A stretch of DNA of 64,000 bases, taken from CAKZSB01 sp964573105. GTDB taxonomy: Bacteria > Pseudomonadota > Gammaproteobacteria > Granulosicoccales > Granulosicoccaceae. Position numbers and translations under genes: made by a program. Every line of letters starts with the position of its first letter. The first letter of the stretch is position 1. The notes under the pieces were generated by a model. That model saw only the letters and a program-made list of their open reading frames with translations. It did no database searches and was not told the DNA's origin. Location of the stretch: positions 1-64,000 of the forward strand of contig CAZNIS010000023.1 in assembly GCA_964573105.1 (NCBI GenBank), in the 5' to 3' direction. Shown one piece after another: positions 34,338 to 43,943 of the stretch.

Positions 34338-35852
34338 TTGATTAAAACCATCGCCAAGAATGTGTTTTCGAACTATGTCGGAATCGCTGGCACAATCATC
34401 ATAGCGTTCCTGCTATCGCCATTTCTCGTCCACTCACTGGGCGACACCGGATACGGCATTTGGTCTGTTGTAGCGGCTTTAACCGGCTATATGGCTCTGC
34501 TGGATCTGGGAGTGAGTTCGGCGATCGCCAAGTACGTCTCGCGTCACAAGGCACTCGACGACTATCGCAGCGTCAACGTAGTGATTGCATCCGGCCTGAT
34601 GATCATGATCGTCGTCGCCAGTGGTCTGGTGTTGTTGAGTCCACTGATCGCGTCGTCCTTTGTGTCGTTTTTTAGCTTCGAGCAGGAGTTCGCCGATACT
34701 GTTCACAAATTGATTCTGATCGCCTCGCTCGATATCGGGATATTTGTATCGACTGGGGTACTGATGGGTACCTTTTACGGTATTCAGCGTTATGAGGTCA
34801 TCAACGCTGTGAACTTATTGATGGCGTTATTTAAAGCGATTCTCTTTTACTACTTCCTGACTGCAGGCTTTGGGCTTGTAACAATGGGTTTTATCTCGCT
34901 ATTCGGTAACATTTTTGCGGCATTTGCGCTTTTTTTCTCGCTAAAAAAGTTCGAGCCCAGTATTCACATCGATGTCAGGAATGCGGATCGGAAAACTATA
35001 TCCAATATCTTCGGTTATAGCAAATACACTCTACTGTCTATGGTTGCCCTGCAACTGGTCTACTACAGCGATGCATTTGTAATTGGGTTCTTTATGTCCG
35101 CTGCTGCGATTACCTACTACAGCATTCCATGGAGCCTGGGGGAATACACGAATAAGTTGATCCTCGCAATCGCTCAGACTTTTGTGCCGGTATTCAGCGA
35201 GCAAGAAGCAACACAGGGTAATCAGGCAATTTATGCCACTTACGTCACCGGGACAAAAGTCATGCTGATTGTCTCGAATCTGCTTTGCCTTGGTGTGTTG
35301 GCTGTGGGAGACTACTTCGTGGCATTGTGGATGGGGCCGACCTATGCTGAGAAGTGCAGTGCCGTGCTATCGATAATCTTCTTGACGCAACTTATCAAAG
35401 GTCCCCAATTGCTGAGTTATTCAATTTTACTCGGTACCTCGAATCACCGAATTTTCTCCTTCTACAATTTCAGTTTCTCTATTCTAAATCTTATCCTGAG
35501 TATTATACTGATTCAAAAGTACGAACTGGTAGGTGTGGCAATTGGGACGGCAATCACGCAAATTCTGTTTTATGGAGTGATTACACCAATTCTGACAAGT
35601 CGAGTGATTCGCTCAAGTCTTATTCGATATTTTAGGGATACCTATCTTCGAGCGATACCGTCGTCTATATTGCTATTCGTTGTATTGAAGTATCTGGCTA
35701 ATAATAATGCGCCAGACAGTTACTTTGAGCTGATAGGACAGGCACTTATGGCAGCTAGCCTCTACGCTGTAGTGGCATACTGGACTCTTTTAGGATCTGA
35801 AGAGCGTGCCTACCTGTCGTCTACGGTTAGTCGCTTTGCGGCACGAGCCTAA
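34338..35852 (+). CDS. polysaccharide repeat-unit flippase (Wzx-like, MATE/MOP superfamily)
   Basis: A 504-residue integral membrane protein with about 14 hydrophobic segments. The N-terminus (KNVFSNYVGIAGTIIIAFLLSPFLVHSLGD) and the following LDLGVSSAIAKYVS match oligosaccharide flippases of the MOP superfamily. It moves undecaprenyl-linked repeat units to the periplasmic face. The start is TTG at 34338. Its base composition is more AT-rich than that of the metabolic genes, as is common for flippase and polymerase genes. Confidence 0.9.
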   Translation: MIKTIAKNVFSNYVGIAGTIIIAFLLSPFLVHSLGDTGYGIWSVVAALTGYMALLDLGVSSAIAKYVSRHKALDDYRSVNVVIASGLMIMIVVASGLVLLSPLIASSFVSFFSFEQEFADTVHKLILIASLDIGIFVSTGVLMGTFYGIQRYEVINAVNLLMALFKAILFYYFLTAGFGLVTMGFISLFGNIFAAFALFFSLKKFEPSIHIDVRNADRKTISNIFGYSKYTLLSMVALQLVYYSDAFVIGFFMSAAAITYYSIPWSLGEYTNKLILAIAQTFVPVFSEQEATQGNQAIYATYVTGTKVMLIVSNLLCLGVLAVGDYFVALWMGPTYAEKCSAVLSIIFLTQLIKGPQLLSYSILLGTSNHRIFSFYNFSFSILNLILSIILIQKYELVGVAIGTAITQILFYGVITPILTSRVIRSSLIRYFRDTYLRAIPSSILLFVVLKYLANNNAPDSYFELIGQALMAASLYAVVAYWTLLGSEERAYLSSTVSRFAARA

Positions 35853-36137
35853 AAAGTACCTACCGGTCGATAAGAGCGCTGGTGCTGTAAGTCTGTCAGA
35901 TCAAATGGCACCTTTATCTGAGTGTAGCTTCGACAATTGCGCAAGTCTCTTTTGCCGTCCGTTGACGTGAGACTGGATTTTCCAGGGCATGAACATTGCA
36001 GATTTGGTCAGTTCGGTCATTGGATTCCGTGCGCTGCTGTTGTTTAGTTGGCTACATCGTTTATATCTGTTTGAAATTATCCTTTTTGTGTTTAAGGGCA
36101 GACCTGTGTTTGATTGCTTGAGTGTGACCAATAGAAG

Positions 36138-37544
36138 ATGATTCGCTCTCTTGTTGCAATTGCGATGATGCTCTTATTCGCTAAGGCGGCGTCTACGAGC
36201 ACTTTTGCCGCAATGATAATGTATTGGTGGTATGCACTATTCCGCCCGCACGACTGGATGTGGTGGGATATATCAGCCTACCGTATCCCACTGGTAGCTG
36301 CCGGCGTTTTCGTTCTTTTCTCTCTACTTAGTAAACACTGGCCAAAATTTAACAATAGTATTCATATACTAATTGGTCTGTACGCAGCTAACACGCTGGC
36401 ATCGCAACTAGTCACTTACTGCGATAGTCCAACGGAGATCGATTATGGACATGTGCTTGTTCTCTCACTCACGGTTCTGCTTACTGCAAGTTTTCTTTCG
36501 TCGTTAAAGCATATCCTCGCTCTTGTGCTGGCTGTCTGTCTCTTTTTCTCTTTTCACTCTGCCACGCTGGGAATTGAAATTCTTGTGAAAGGCGGAACCC
36601 TGTATGACATTGAGGTGGGTTCCGGAACGATGACGGGGAGTAACGCTGTCGCGTTGGCATCTTCCATGACGATCTTTCTCAGTTTGCCGATTGTTATATT
36701 GTTAAAGAATGGTAGTGATCAGTTGCTTTATCCGTTGTTTCGTATGCGGACCGTACGGTATCTGACGCTTGTCGTAATACTGTACAACATCCTTGGCCTG
36801 GCGGGTTTTGTTTATGGTACTGATTCCCGTGGTAGCGCGCTTGCACTTATCGCTGGCGGTTTTTTCTGGATTTTTTTACTGCGCCGACGATTTACCTGGC
36901 TGACAGTGGCGGTCGTGGCAATTGTCGCAGTTTTTTCACTTAATCTGGTGCCTCAGAGTTACTATGATCGTTTGTCCAGTGCTTTCAAGGATCAAAGTGA
37001 ATTGGACAGTTCTGCGGCCAGTCGGCCCCATTTCTGGGGTATTGCTCACAAGATGGCTCAGGACAAGACGCTTGGCGTCGGAGTAGGTTGCTATCCAAAA
37101 GAATATGAATTCTATGATCCCACGGAAGGAGAATTCGGTGTCAAACGATCTGTGCACTCAAGTTACTTCAATATTCTCGCAGAGCTGGGTTATTCGGGCG
37201 TTGTAATTTGGGCGCTATTGCAATTGGCGGTGATGTGGACGTTGTGGAAGGTCCGGTATATCTGCGGTAAGGGGTTGCCAAACACACCAGTTGAGCAGAA
37301 AAACCTATTAAGAATTCTAAGTAATTGCCTAATGGCGTCTCATGTGACTTTTCTGCTGGGAGGGATATTCTATGAATTCACCTATAACGACATTAGCTGG
37401 TTAACCTTTGTTATTGCAGCTGCATGTGGAAAGTTGGCCAGAGAGATGGTTGAGGAAAATCGCGAAGAGAAAGAGATCTTTGTCAGCATCTATTCACCCG
37501 AGCATGTGCGTCGGTCGGTGAAAGAGCAGCAGAGATCCGGTTAA
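36138..37544 (+). CDS. O-antigen ligase/polymerase-family membrane protein (exosortase-A-associated type)
   Basis: A 468-residue protein with about 10-12 membrane segments. The N-terminal YWWYALFRPHDWMWW segment and the large periplasmic loop with RPHFWGIAHKMAQDKTLGVG and HSSYFNILAELGYSG are typical of Wzy_C-type ligases/polymerases found in XrtA loci. It is expected to polymerise the repeat unit or ligate it in the periplasm. The gene is AT-rich compared with its neighbours. It is preceded by 285 bases of AT-rich DNA with no other gene seen. Confidence 0.86.
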   Translation: MIRSLVAIAMMLLFAKAASTSTFAAMIMYWWYALFRPHDWMWWDISAYRIPLVAAGVFVLFSLLSKHWPKFNNSIHILIGLYAANTLASQLVTYCDSPTEIDYGHVLVLSLTVLLTASFLSSLKHILALVLAVCLFFSFHSATLGIEILVKGGTLYDIEVGSGTMTGSNAVALASSMTIFLSLPIVILLKNGSDQLLYPLFRMRTVRYLTLVVILYNILGLAGFVYGTDSRGSALALIAGGFFWIFLLRRRFTWLTVAVVAIVAVFSLNLVPQSYYDRLSSAFKDQSELDSSAASRPHFWGIAHKMAQDKTLGVGVGCYPKEYEFYDPTEGEFGVKRSVHSSYFNILAELGYSGVVIWALLQLAVMWTLWKVRYICGKGLPNTPVEQKNLLRILSNCLMASHVTFLLGGIFYEFTYNDISWLTFVIAAACGKLAREMVEENREEKEIFVSIYSPEHVRRSVKEQQRSG

Positions 37545-37687
37545 ATTCAACGCTACGATTCCTTTCTTCAACCAAGAGACACGGTACCCAATGTCGTCAG
37601 CCTGTGTTGGGCGCGTTGTCGACCAAAGGGTGTTGGTGTGGTTCACACCCGTCGCATGGTTTTATCACTTTACTCCTGTATTCAAAT

Positions 37688-39166
37688 ATGAACAGTACAA
37701 GCATTCAAATACTGCTATTTGCCTATCTGGGGTGTTCGGCCCTGTTTTCCCTAATGGCATTTCTACTCCGGCGACTGCGCTTCACCGCGCTGTTGGTTCT
37801 CGTTATATCGCTGCTGGGTATTTACGTCGTGTTACTGGTCGCGTCGCAAGAGGCGCCTGGCCGTAACTTTGTTGTTGAGCTGGCGCTAAAACTTAGCCAG
37901 CTATCCAGGCAAGAGGTCACCGCTTTTGCACTCGGCGGGGCAGCGGCTCTGCCAGTCATGCTGGTGTTTTTTGCAGGCGGTGGCTCTTTTCTTTCCTCGT
38001 TTTCCAAGCGAGTTGTAGCACTGGCGTCAGTTGCGGGTGTACTTTTGTGTGGTGCCGGATTCATCGCAAAGGACCTCATCAGTCCCTATCTTCCGAACCC
38101 CGGAAGCGCCAGTGGGTCTGTCGGGATCGGTAAGCTTGCTGCCGATGGATTTGTCATTGAAGATTACAGCAATACTGAAATCATACCTGTGCGGGTTGCC
38201 GTCTCGAATGATGGAAGAGTATTTGTGAGTGGTCATTCAGGCATTGCTGCTCAGGAAGGGGTGGTCGCAGAGCTGGTCGACGACGGCGCTGGCAATATTT
38301 CCGAACGTCTGGTTGCACGTATGCTCAACCGGCCCTACGGAATGACTGTGCACGATAACGAAATATATGTCTCTCGCTCTGGTCAGCACACCCTGTGGAA
38401 AAATGGCAAAGCCGATCAAAAGTCAACTGGCGCGATCACCCGACTCAGAGATACGGATGGTGACGGCGTAATGGATTGGTACCACGATGTCGTTGGCGAG
38501 CTGCCTGGGGCCAAAGGTCCGGATTATCTGCATCAGAACAATGATTTGGCATTTGACGATGATGGCTCCCTATACATCACTACCGCTAATCACTCGGATG
38601 GGCATCCGGCAACCGATCCGATAGAAGGGGCGATCCTCAAACTAAGTGGTCCTGACTATAGTGAATTGGAGGTGTTTGCCACCGGATTGCGGAATCCCTT
38701 TGGACTTACTTTTGACGGTAGTGGCGTCCTGTATGCAACCGACAACGATGCGCAATCGGGACGACTTGGCGGGAATCTGGGTGACAAGATCATAGAGGTG
38801 CAGGAAGGTGGCTTTTATGGCCATCCTTACGCCCACGATAGTGCGGAAGGTGTCAACCGTCCGCTGTTACGATCCAGCTTTGCGTTGGGTGGTCTTGCGT
38901 ATGCCCCTGAGGGTTCTTTGTCCTCACCCTGGGATGATGCGCTCTACGTGGTGATTTACGGGGAAGGCCGGATTGCTCGGGTCGATATCACTGTATCCGA
39001 CGATGGAACCAAGAGCGCCGAGCTGCAACTGTTGGCGACGGTACCCGGTGCGGTTGATATCGATATTACTAACACGGGCGAGATGTATATCGGTGTGTAT
39101 CCGGATAAGGTTGTCAAAATAACGCAAGTGAAAGACCTAACCCTCACCATTGGCAACGAGCAATGA
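37688..39166 (+). CDS. membrane-anchored PQQ-type glucose/sorbosone dehydrogenase-like protein
   Basis: A 492-residue protein. Residues 1-150 contain about four hydrophobic segments. The remainder is a six-bladed beta-propeller like soluble quinoprotein sugar dehydrogenases: NRPYGMTVHDNEIYVS, a Ca-type loop DTDGDGVMDWYHD, QNNDLAFDDDGSLYI, ATGLRNPFGLTFD and LGGLAYAPEGS. It probably oxidises a sugar in the periplasm and passes electrons to the overlapping cytochrome c gene. The ATG at 37688 is chosen because it opens the first membrane helix. Confidence 0.84.
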   Translation: MNSTSIQILLFAYLGCSALFSLMAFLLRRLRFTALLVLVISLLGIYVVLLVASQEAPGRNFVVELALKLSQLSRQEVTAFALGGAAALPVMLVFFAGGGSFLSSFSKRVVALASVAGVLLCGAGFIAKDLISPYLPNPGSASGSVGIGKLAADGFVIEDYSNTEIIPVRVAVSNDGRVFVSGHSGIAAQEGVVAELVDDGAGNISERLVARMLNRPYGMTVHDNEIYVSRSGQHTLWKNGKADQKSTGAITRLRDTDGDGVMDWYHDVVGELPGAKGPDYLHQNNDLAFDDDGSLYITTANHSDGHPATDPIEGAILKLSGPDYSELEVFATGLRNPFGLTFDGSGVLYATDNDAQSGRLGGNLGDKIIEVQEGGFYGHPYAHDSAEGVNRPLLRSSFALGGLAYAPEGSLSSPWDDALYVVIYGEGRIARVDITVSDDGTKSAELQLLATVPGAVDIDITNTGEMYIGVYPDKVVKITQVKDLTLTIGNEQ

Positions 39167-40050
39167 AAGTTGTCGGCGTTTTTTTAGTGTCTTTGGTGCT
39201 GTTGCTGCTGGCTGTTGTAGCCGCGTCGAGTCAGTTTCATCCGATTGGGGCTCCGGCGGTTGACATAGATCGGGGACAGCAGGTATTTCAGGGGAATTGT
39301 GCCGGCTGTCATTCCATCGTGGAGGGCCAGGGAGGTGGTTTGGGGCCTGGGCTTGCTGGCATCGCAGGTGTTGCTGGCAGCCGAGTTGAAGGTATGGAGG
39401 CAGAAGTGTTTATTCTACAGTCGATCCTCTACCCGGACGCTTATCGAATGCAGGGATCTCAAGGGGCGATGCCAGCAGCAATCGGAGCATCACTGACTGA
39501 CGCAGAATTAAGAGATCTGGTCGGTTATCTTATGAACCTGGATGGTCAGCTGGATAGCGCGATGATATCGGCGCTCACCATTAAACGACCGGCGCGTGTA
39601 GAATCGGCCGAGGTGGCGCTCAACTGGCCGGAACTGCAACAGGGCTTCGAGTTGTTTTACAACGAGCTTGGTTGTTCATCCTGTCATGAGATTCTGGATT
39701 TCCCCAGCAGTAGTCTGATTGCGCCATCGCTGGAGCATGCCTCGGTTCTGGATGAGGATTATATTCGTCAGAGTATTCGAGAGCCCAGTGTTGTTATTTC
39801 GCCCACCTACCGGCAGGTGACGCTAACGACACTTGAAGGGGAAAGTTTCACCGGTCGTGAATGGATGCAGGACGAAGATACTATCGAGATCATCACGGGC
39901 ATTCCTGTTGACCCTGTGCGTCAAGAGTTTTTGAAAAAAAACCTGAAGTCAATCTCGGCATCGGATATATCTACCATGCCACCTTATCAACTTTCTGAGA
40001 GAGATGAAGATTTGTTGGTTGGCTTTCTAAAATTCCTTGGTGGGGATTAA
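39163..40050 (+). CDS. membrane-anchored di-haem cytochrome c
   Basis: A 295-residue protein with an N-terminal membrane anchor (about residues 3-22) and two haem-attachment motifs, CAGCH and CSSCH, each in a separate cytochrome c domain. Distal Met ligands are likely in QGAMPAAI and STMPPYQLS. The ATG overlaps the stop of the dehydrogenase gene (ATGA), so it is the probable electron acceptor of that enzyme. Both lie inside the EPS locus, between the ligase and the priming transferase genes. Confidence 0.9.
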   Translation: MKVVGVFLVSLVLLLLAVVAASSQFHPIGAPAVDIDRGQQVFQGNCAGCHSIVEGQGGGLGPGLAGIAGVAGSRVEGMEAEVFILQSILYPDAYRMQGSQGAMPAAIGASLTDAELRDLVGYLMNLDGQLDSAMISALTIKRPARVESAEVALNWPELQQGFELFYNELGCSSCHEILDFPSSSLIAPSLEHASVLDEDYIRQSIREPSVVISPTYRQVTLTTLEGESFTGREWMQDEDTIEIITGIPVDPVRQEFLKKNLKSISASDISTMPPYQLSERDEDLLVGFLKFLGGD

Positions 40051-40465
40051 ACAACACTCAGCGAACCGTATTGGTCTTCGCCAGATTCATAATAGTCATT
40101 GCACAAACAGGGTTAGTCGAACGCAGGATGAAATCAAATGGTCGTAATATTCTTCCTATGTTGTCCTTGATTACTAAAAATCAGACGATCCAACCGAGCC
40201 TTTAAATCCACACAAGACTTATGCTCTGGTCGCACCGGTAACTGGGTTGGGTCCAGCGTTGCTTTGTTGGGCCATAGTAACCAGTTGAGCCAGCGTTGCT
40301 CTAACGTTGGTGCCACAGTTGGGGCTTAAACGTTTTGTGGTTTTTGACACATTTTCTACGATCATTTGTAGCGCTTCTCTCTCGTTATAGATAGAGTTCG
40401 GCACTACAGTATCGGTTGCGCAACAGCGCCGCGTACGTAAGCTATCAATATCTAAATAAACACTG

Positions 40466-40497
40466 ATGTGACAGCGCTACAGCAGTAATTGTCACAT
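40466..40497. promoter_or_regulatory. 7-bp inverted repeat upstream of the priming transferase
   Basis: ATGTGAC (40466-40472) and GTCACAT (40491-40497) are perfect inverted copies separated by 18 bases. The half-sites equal the CRP/FNR-type core TGTGA/TCACA, but the spacing is far wider than the standard 6, so a looped or paired-site arrangement would be needed. Confidence 0.4.
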
Positions 40498-40498
40498 A

Positions 40499-40514
40499 TT
40501 GTAATCGGTTACAA
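40499..40514. promoter_or_regulatory. palindrome TTGTAA-TCGG-TTACAA upstream of the priming transferase
   Basis: A perfect 6+6 inverted repeat with a 4-base centre, about 82-97 bases upstream of the start at 40596 and directly after the 7-bp repeat. The AT-rich flank that follows (TTTTTATGAT) could contain the -10 region. It is a good operator candidate. Confidence 0.45.
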
Positions 40515-40595
40515 TTTTTATGATCTGCGTCACTCAATAGAGTGCTGCAGTGCAGTAGATTGCGCGCTGCCTAAAGCCGTGAGTGCGCCCAAACC

Positions 40596-42011
40596 TTGAG
40601 TATTGATGCTGATTCGCCAGATGTGCGTAGACCTTCCTCGCACGAAACGCTGGATGTATTTCCGGCAGCTTATCGTCCCCTGTCTCTGGCGAATATAAGG
40701 CCGCGTACCTGGTTTGTGTTCGATTTCTTTGTTGCCTATATCAGTGCCACTATTGCGTTCTCGATCACGCCTCACAGTGTGTCGGTTAACCTGGGTGATA
40801 CGGCCGGTGCGCACGTTCATCAGGTTCCCTATTCGGTAGGTGTGGCGATAATCGTTGCACTGGTCGCGCACATTGCCGGTATTCATGAATCCAGTCAGCG
40901 CATCAGGTCTTACAGATTGCTGGCCCATTGTTTTTGCGTGGCGTTTGTGGGTCTGTTGCTGATAAACGTCGAGCTATTATTCGTACACTACGTCACGGTT
41001 GGGCGGCTGATCTCGTTTTTTACGTTAATCGGTTGCACACTCGGAATGTTTGCCATCCGATCAGTAATCGTTGAATTTACAACGCGCAAAAGACACGTGG
41101 TTGCGTTTGTGGGGTCGAGGTCCTACACCGAAAGAGCGCTGAGCTACGTTACCAACCACCAGGATCCCGGAGTCAGGTTTGTCTCTCATAGTATCGAAGG
41201 GCAAGAGCACGATAACCTCAAAGGCTGGGTGTTGCAGCGTGGCGTTCACGAAGTTGTGGTTGATACCAATGATCCAGAGGCTCCATCAGAGGGCGAGTTG
41301 CTCAGTCTTGTCAATAGCAACCTGACTGTTACCACCTATACCAGCTTCATCGAAAACCTTCTTGAAAGAGTTCCCAGCGAGCACATCGACGCGCAGTGGA
41401 TCATTGACAGTCAGGCGGGTAGTTCACTGTTGTACAAGCGAGCTTTCAAAAGGATCATTGATATCGTAGTGGCCTCAGTGGCCATTGTTTTACTTTTCCC
41501 GTTTGTTCTAATAGCCGCCATTGCTGTTCGCCTCGATTCGCGCGGCCCCGTGGTTTTCAGGCAGAAAAGAATCGGGCAGTTTGGTCGACCGTTCACCATG
41601 CTGAAGCTTCGAACCATGGTGAAAGAAGCAGAAAACAAAGGGCCAAAGTGGGCTACGGAATCAGATTCAAGGGTTACCCGTGTGGGTAAACTGTTGCGCC
41701 GTTCAAGACTCGATGAAGCGCCGCAACTGTTGAACGTGCTGGCCGGCAGCATGTCGATCGTCGGCCCACGACCGGAAGTCCCGGAATTTACCGAAGAACT
41801 GGAATCGAAGATCCCGTATTTCGTGAACCGGCTTCTAGTGAAGCCAGGTATCACCGGCTGGGCGCAAATCAATGCAGGTTATGCTGCCAGTGAGCAGGAT
41901 TCGATAAAAAAACTGTCGTTTGATCTCTACTACGTGAAAATGCAATCCTTCGGTCTGGATTTGCGGATCCTGCTCAGAACCATTGCCTCGTTTGCGAGCG
42001 GTTCGCGATAG
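40596..42011 (+). CDS. polyprenyl-phosphate sugar-1-phosphate transferase (priming enzyme, XrtA-EPS type)
   Basis: A 471-residue initiating transferase. The N-terminal half has four to five membrane segments and a CoA-binding-like domain (HVVAFVGSRSYTERALSYV). The C-terminal half is the bacterial sugar transferase domain: KRAFKRIIDIVVASVAIVLL, VFRQKRIGQFGRPFTMLKLRTM, DEAPQLLNVLAGSMSIVGPRP and KPGITGWAQINAGY. It links the first sugar phosphate to undecaprenyl phosphate. The start is TTG 40596, with GTG 40623 as an alternative. Confidence 0.92.
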   Translation: MSIDADSPDVRRPSSHETLDVFPAAYRPLSLANIRPRTWFVFDFFVAYISATIAFSITPHSVSVNLGDTAGAHVHQVPYSVGVAIIVALVAHIAGIHESSQRIRSYRLLAHCFCVAFVGLLLINVELLFVHYVTVGRLISFFTLIGCTLGMFAIRSVIVEFTTRKRHVVAFVGSRSYTERALSYVTNHQDPGVRFVSHSIEGQEHDNLKGWVLQRGVHEVVVDTNDPEAPSEGELLSLVNSNLTVTTYTSFIENLLERVPSEHIDAQWIIDSQAGSSLLYKRAFKRIIDIVVASVAIVLLFPFVLIAAIAVRLDSRGPVVFRQKRIGQFGRPFTMLKLRTMVKEAENKGPKWATESDSRVTRVGKLLRRSRLDEAPQLLNVLAGSMSIVGPRPEVPEFTEELESKIPYFVNRLLVKPGITGWAQINAGYAASEQDSIKKLSFDLYYVKMQSFGLDLRILLRTIASFASGSR

Positions 42012-42129
42012 CCAGACGCTGGTCCAGGGGTAGCTCCTGAAAAAGCTCCTGGTATGGCGTGAACGCATACGGCCCAGGGTTGACCGCGGTTCTATTCGTG
42101 TACTGCCTGCCGATGCTGGCGGCAGCTGA

Positions 42130-42882
42130 TCAATGATTCGCAGACGGATTGTCGCGGGTAGCAGGGCGTCGATACCAGAATGCGCACAGCCTCTTTGAAC
42201 GCAGGGCGAAGGGCAAAAAAAGCACCAGCGTGTACATAATAAGTTCTCCAGGTGTAAACCATTCAAGCTTTCGCAGTGAGGTGCGGACTTTGGGGTCGGC
42301 GATGATCGTGAAGTCGGCGTATCGTCCCCGTGCATAGCGTTTCAACGCTCTCGACAAACCAATTTCTTCACTGGCGTAAACTTTCTCGCTGAATCCTCCC
42401 ACCGCGACGAACGCGTCGCGTTGACAGTAGATGAAGCAACCCGCTGCCGTGCGCGTGAATCGGGAGAGGTGATTCCAGCCGTCGATTATTCTTTGTGTCC
42501 CCGCAGATGCTGTTCGATCGGCGGCAATCAGAGCACCACCACCGACACAGTCACGCTGCGTCAGATTCTGCAGTGCTGCAGATAGCAATCGGTCACTCAG
42601 TTGGGTGTCGGCGTCGACGAACACCAGATAACGTCCTTTGGCCGCTTGTGCGCCTGCGTTGCGCGCTCTGGAGATCTGGTTCACTGGCTCTGCGACTACG
42701 CGTGCGCCGCCCGCCAGCGCAAGGGCGGGCGTCGCATCATCCGAGTTGTTGTCCACCACAATCAGCTCGCCGAGCAGGTGGGTGCACGCCATGGCCTGTT
42801 GGGCTTGTTCGAGCGTGCCGGAGATAACCTCAGCCTCGTTATAGGCCGGTATGACAATCGAATAGTCTGGCGTGTCGGGCAT
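42130..42882 (-). CDS. glycosyltransferase family 2
   Basis: A 250-residue GT-A transferase. It shows YSIVIPAYNEAEVISGTL, LIVVDNNSDDAT, ARNAGAQAAKGRYLVFVDADT (the DxD-type metal site) and a C-terminal membrane segment (about residues 215-232). It is convergent with the priming transferase and marks the right edge of the EPS locus. It may add a side sugar or a lipid-linked sugar. Confidence 0.9.
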   Translation of the reverse strand: MPDTPDYSIVIPAYNEAEVISGTLEQAQQAMACTHLLGELIVVDNNSDDATPALALAGGARVVAEPVNQISRARNAGAQAAKGRYLVFVDADTQLSDRLLSAALQNLTQRDCVGGGALIAADRTASAGTQRIIDGWNHLSRFTRTAAGCFIYCQRDAFVAVGGFSEKVYASEEIGLSRALKRYARGRYADFTIIADPKVRTSLRKLEWFTPGELIMYTLVLFLPFALRSKRLCAFWYRRPATRDNPSANH

Positions 42883-43085
42883 GGGCAGAAGGCTCTGCTG
42901 TGTGGCGCTTGCGTGGTGCTAACGCGTTGATTTGGATATCGGTGCGCCGATGGGATCCTTCAAGGGCGAGTCGCGCTGCACACCCTGTCTGGACCGGCGC
43001 GGCGCAGATGGCCTCAGGGTGAGTTGGAGGACATCGATGTCTGTTATTCTTAGGTCACTCGAATATCTCCAATGGAGCCGATGTC

Positions 43086-43925
43086 ATGTTTGATCGTCTG
43101 ATGCTAGTTCTCAGCGCTGTAGGCGTGCTGTTCGCCGGTACCACCGCAATGGCCGCCGGCAATGAGTGCACCGCCGGCAACACGCTAAAAGCGGATCGGC
43201 TAACCATTGCCACCGGCAATCCGGCTTATCCGCCATGGGTGATGAACGACGCACCGGAAAGTGGCGAGGGTTTTGAGGCTGCTGTCGCCTATGCGGTAGC
43301 CGAGCGCATGGGGTTTGCGGCCAACGCGGTCGATTGGGTGCGCACAAGCTTTGACGAGGCTATTCAGCCCGGCGCGAAGAACTTCGATTTTAATCTGCAG
43401 CAGTACTCGATCAAGCCGGAACGTCTCGAAGTGATCGATTTCAGTATCCCGTACTACACCACTACCATGGCTGTGGTGGTGCGCGGGGATACCGCAGCGG
43501 CCGAGACTCCAGCTACTGCCTCTGCGCTGAAAGGGCTCAAATACGGAGCCGCAGCAGGTACCACCAGTCAGCCATTTCTGGCCAGCGTGCTGCAACCTGA
43601 GCAGGATATGCTGCTCTACGACGACAACGCCGATGTGGTGGCCGCACTTGGCGCAAACCAGATTGATGCGATCGTATTCGACCTGCCGTCCGCGCTGTTT
43701 GTTGCGGCCGTGCAACTGGATGGCGGCAAAGTGCTGGGACAGTTTCCGGTCGAGAACAACGAAGCGCCGGACAACTTTGGCCTCCTGATGAGCAAGGGCA
43801 GTGCGCTCAAACCCTGCGTCGACGCGGCGATCGAATCACTCGCGAGCGACGGCACGCTGGCAGAAATCGAATCCAAGTGGTTGTCACAGGCCACCGGCGC
43901 GCCGGTAATCGACATGGCGAAGTAG
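43086..43925 (+). CDS. amino acid ABC transporter, periplasmic binding protein
   Basis: A 279-residue family 3 solute-binding protein. The signal peptide ends near AMA-AGNE. The binding domain has LTIATGNPAYPPWVM, FDEAIQPGAKNFDFNLQQYSI, PERLEVIDFSIPYYTTTMAVVV and GLKYGAAAGTTSQPFL. Ribosome site GGAG nine bases before the ATG. First gene of a three-gene polar amino acid importer; ligand not determined. Confidence 0.93.
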   Translation: MFDRLMLVLSAVGVLFAGTTAMAAGNECTAGNTLKADRLTIATGNPAYPPWVMNDAPESGEGFEAAVAYAVAERMGFAANAVDWVRTSFDEAIQPGAKNFDFNLQQYSIKPERLEVIDFSIPYYTTTMAVVVRGDTAAAETPATASALKGLKYGAAAGTTSQPFLASVLQPEQDMLLYDDNADVVAALGANQIDAIVFDLPSALFVAAVQLDGGKVLGQFPVENNEAPDNFGLLMSKGSALKPCVDAAIESLASDGTLAEIESKWLSQATGAPVIDMAK

Positions 43926-43943
43926 CGCGTCTGAACCTCCAGG

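Larger units (their letters stand above)
40051..40595. other. 545-base intergenic region with clustered inverted repeats
   Basis: It lies between the cytochrome gene and the priming transferase. The right 130 bases hold the inverted repeats listed separately. The middle (40219-40404, minus strand) has a 61-codon open frame starting with GTG and ending NPVTGATRA. It has no ribosome site or recognisable family, and is more likely a gene remnant or chance frame. Near-duplicate stretches (CCAGCGTTGCT at 40253 and again near 40291) give the region a decayed-repeat look. Confidence 0.45.

Noticed and set aside
40219..40404. 61-codon minus-strand frame in the intergenic region
   Set aside because: GTG start, no ribosome site and no recognised family; kept only as part of the intergenic description.
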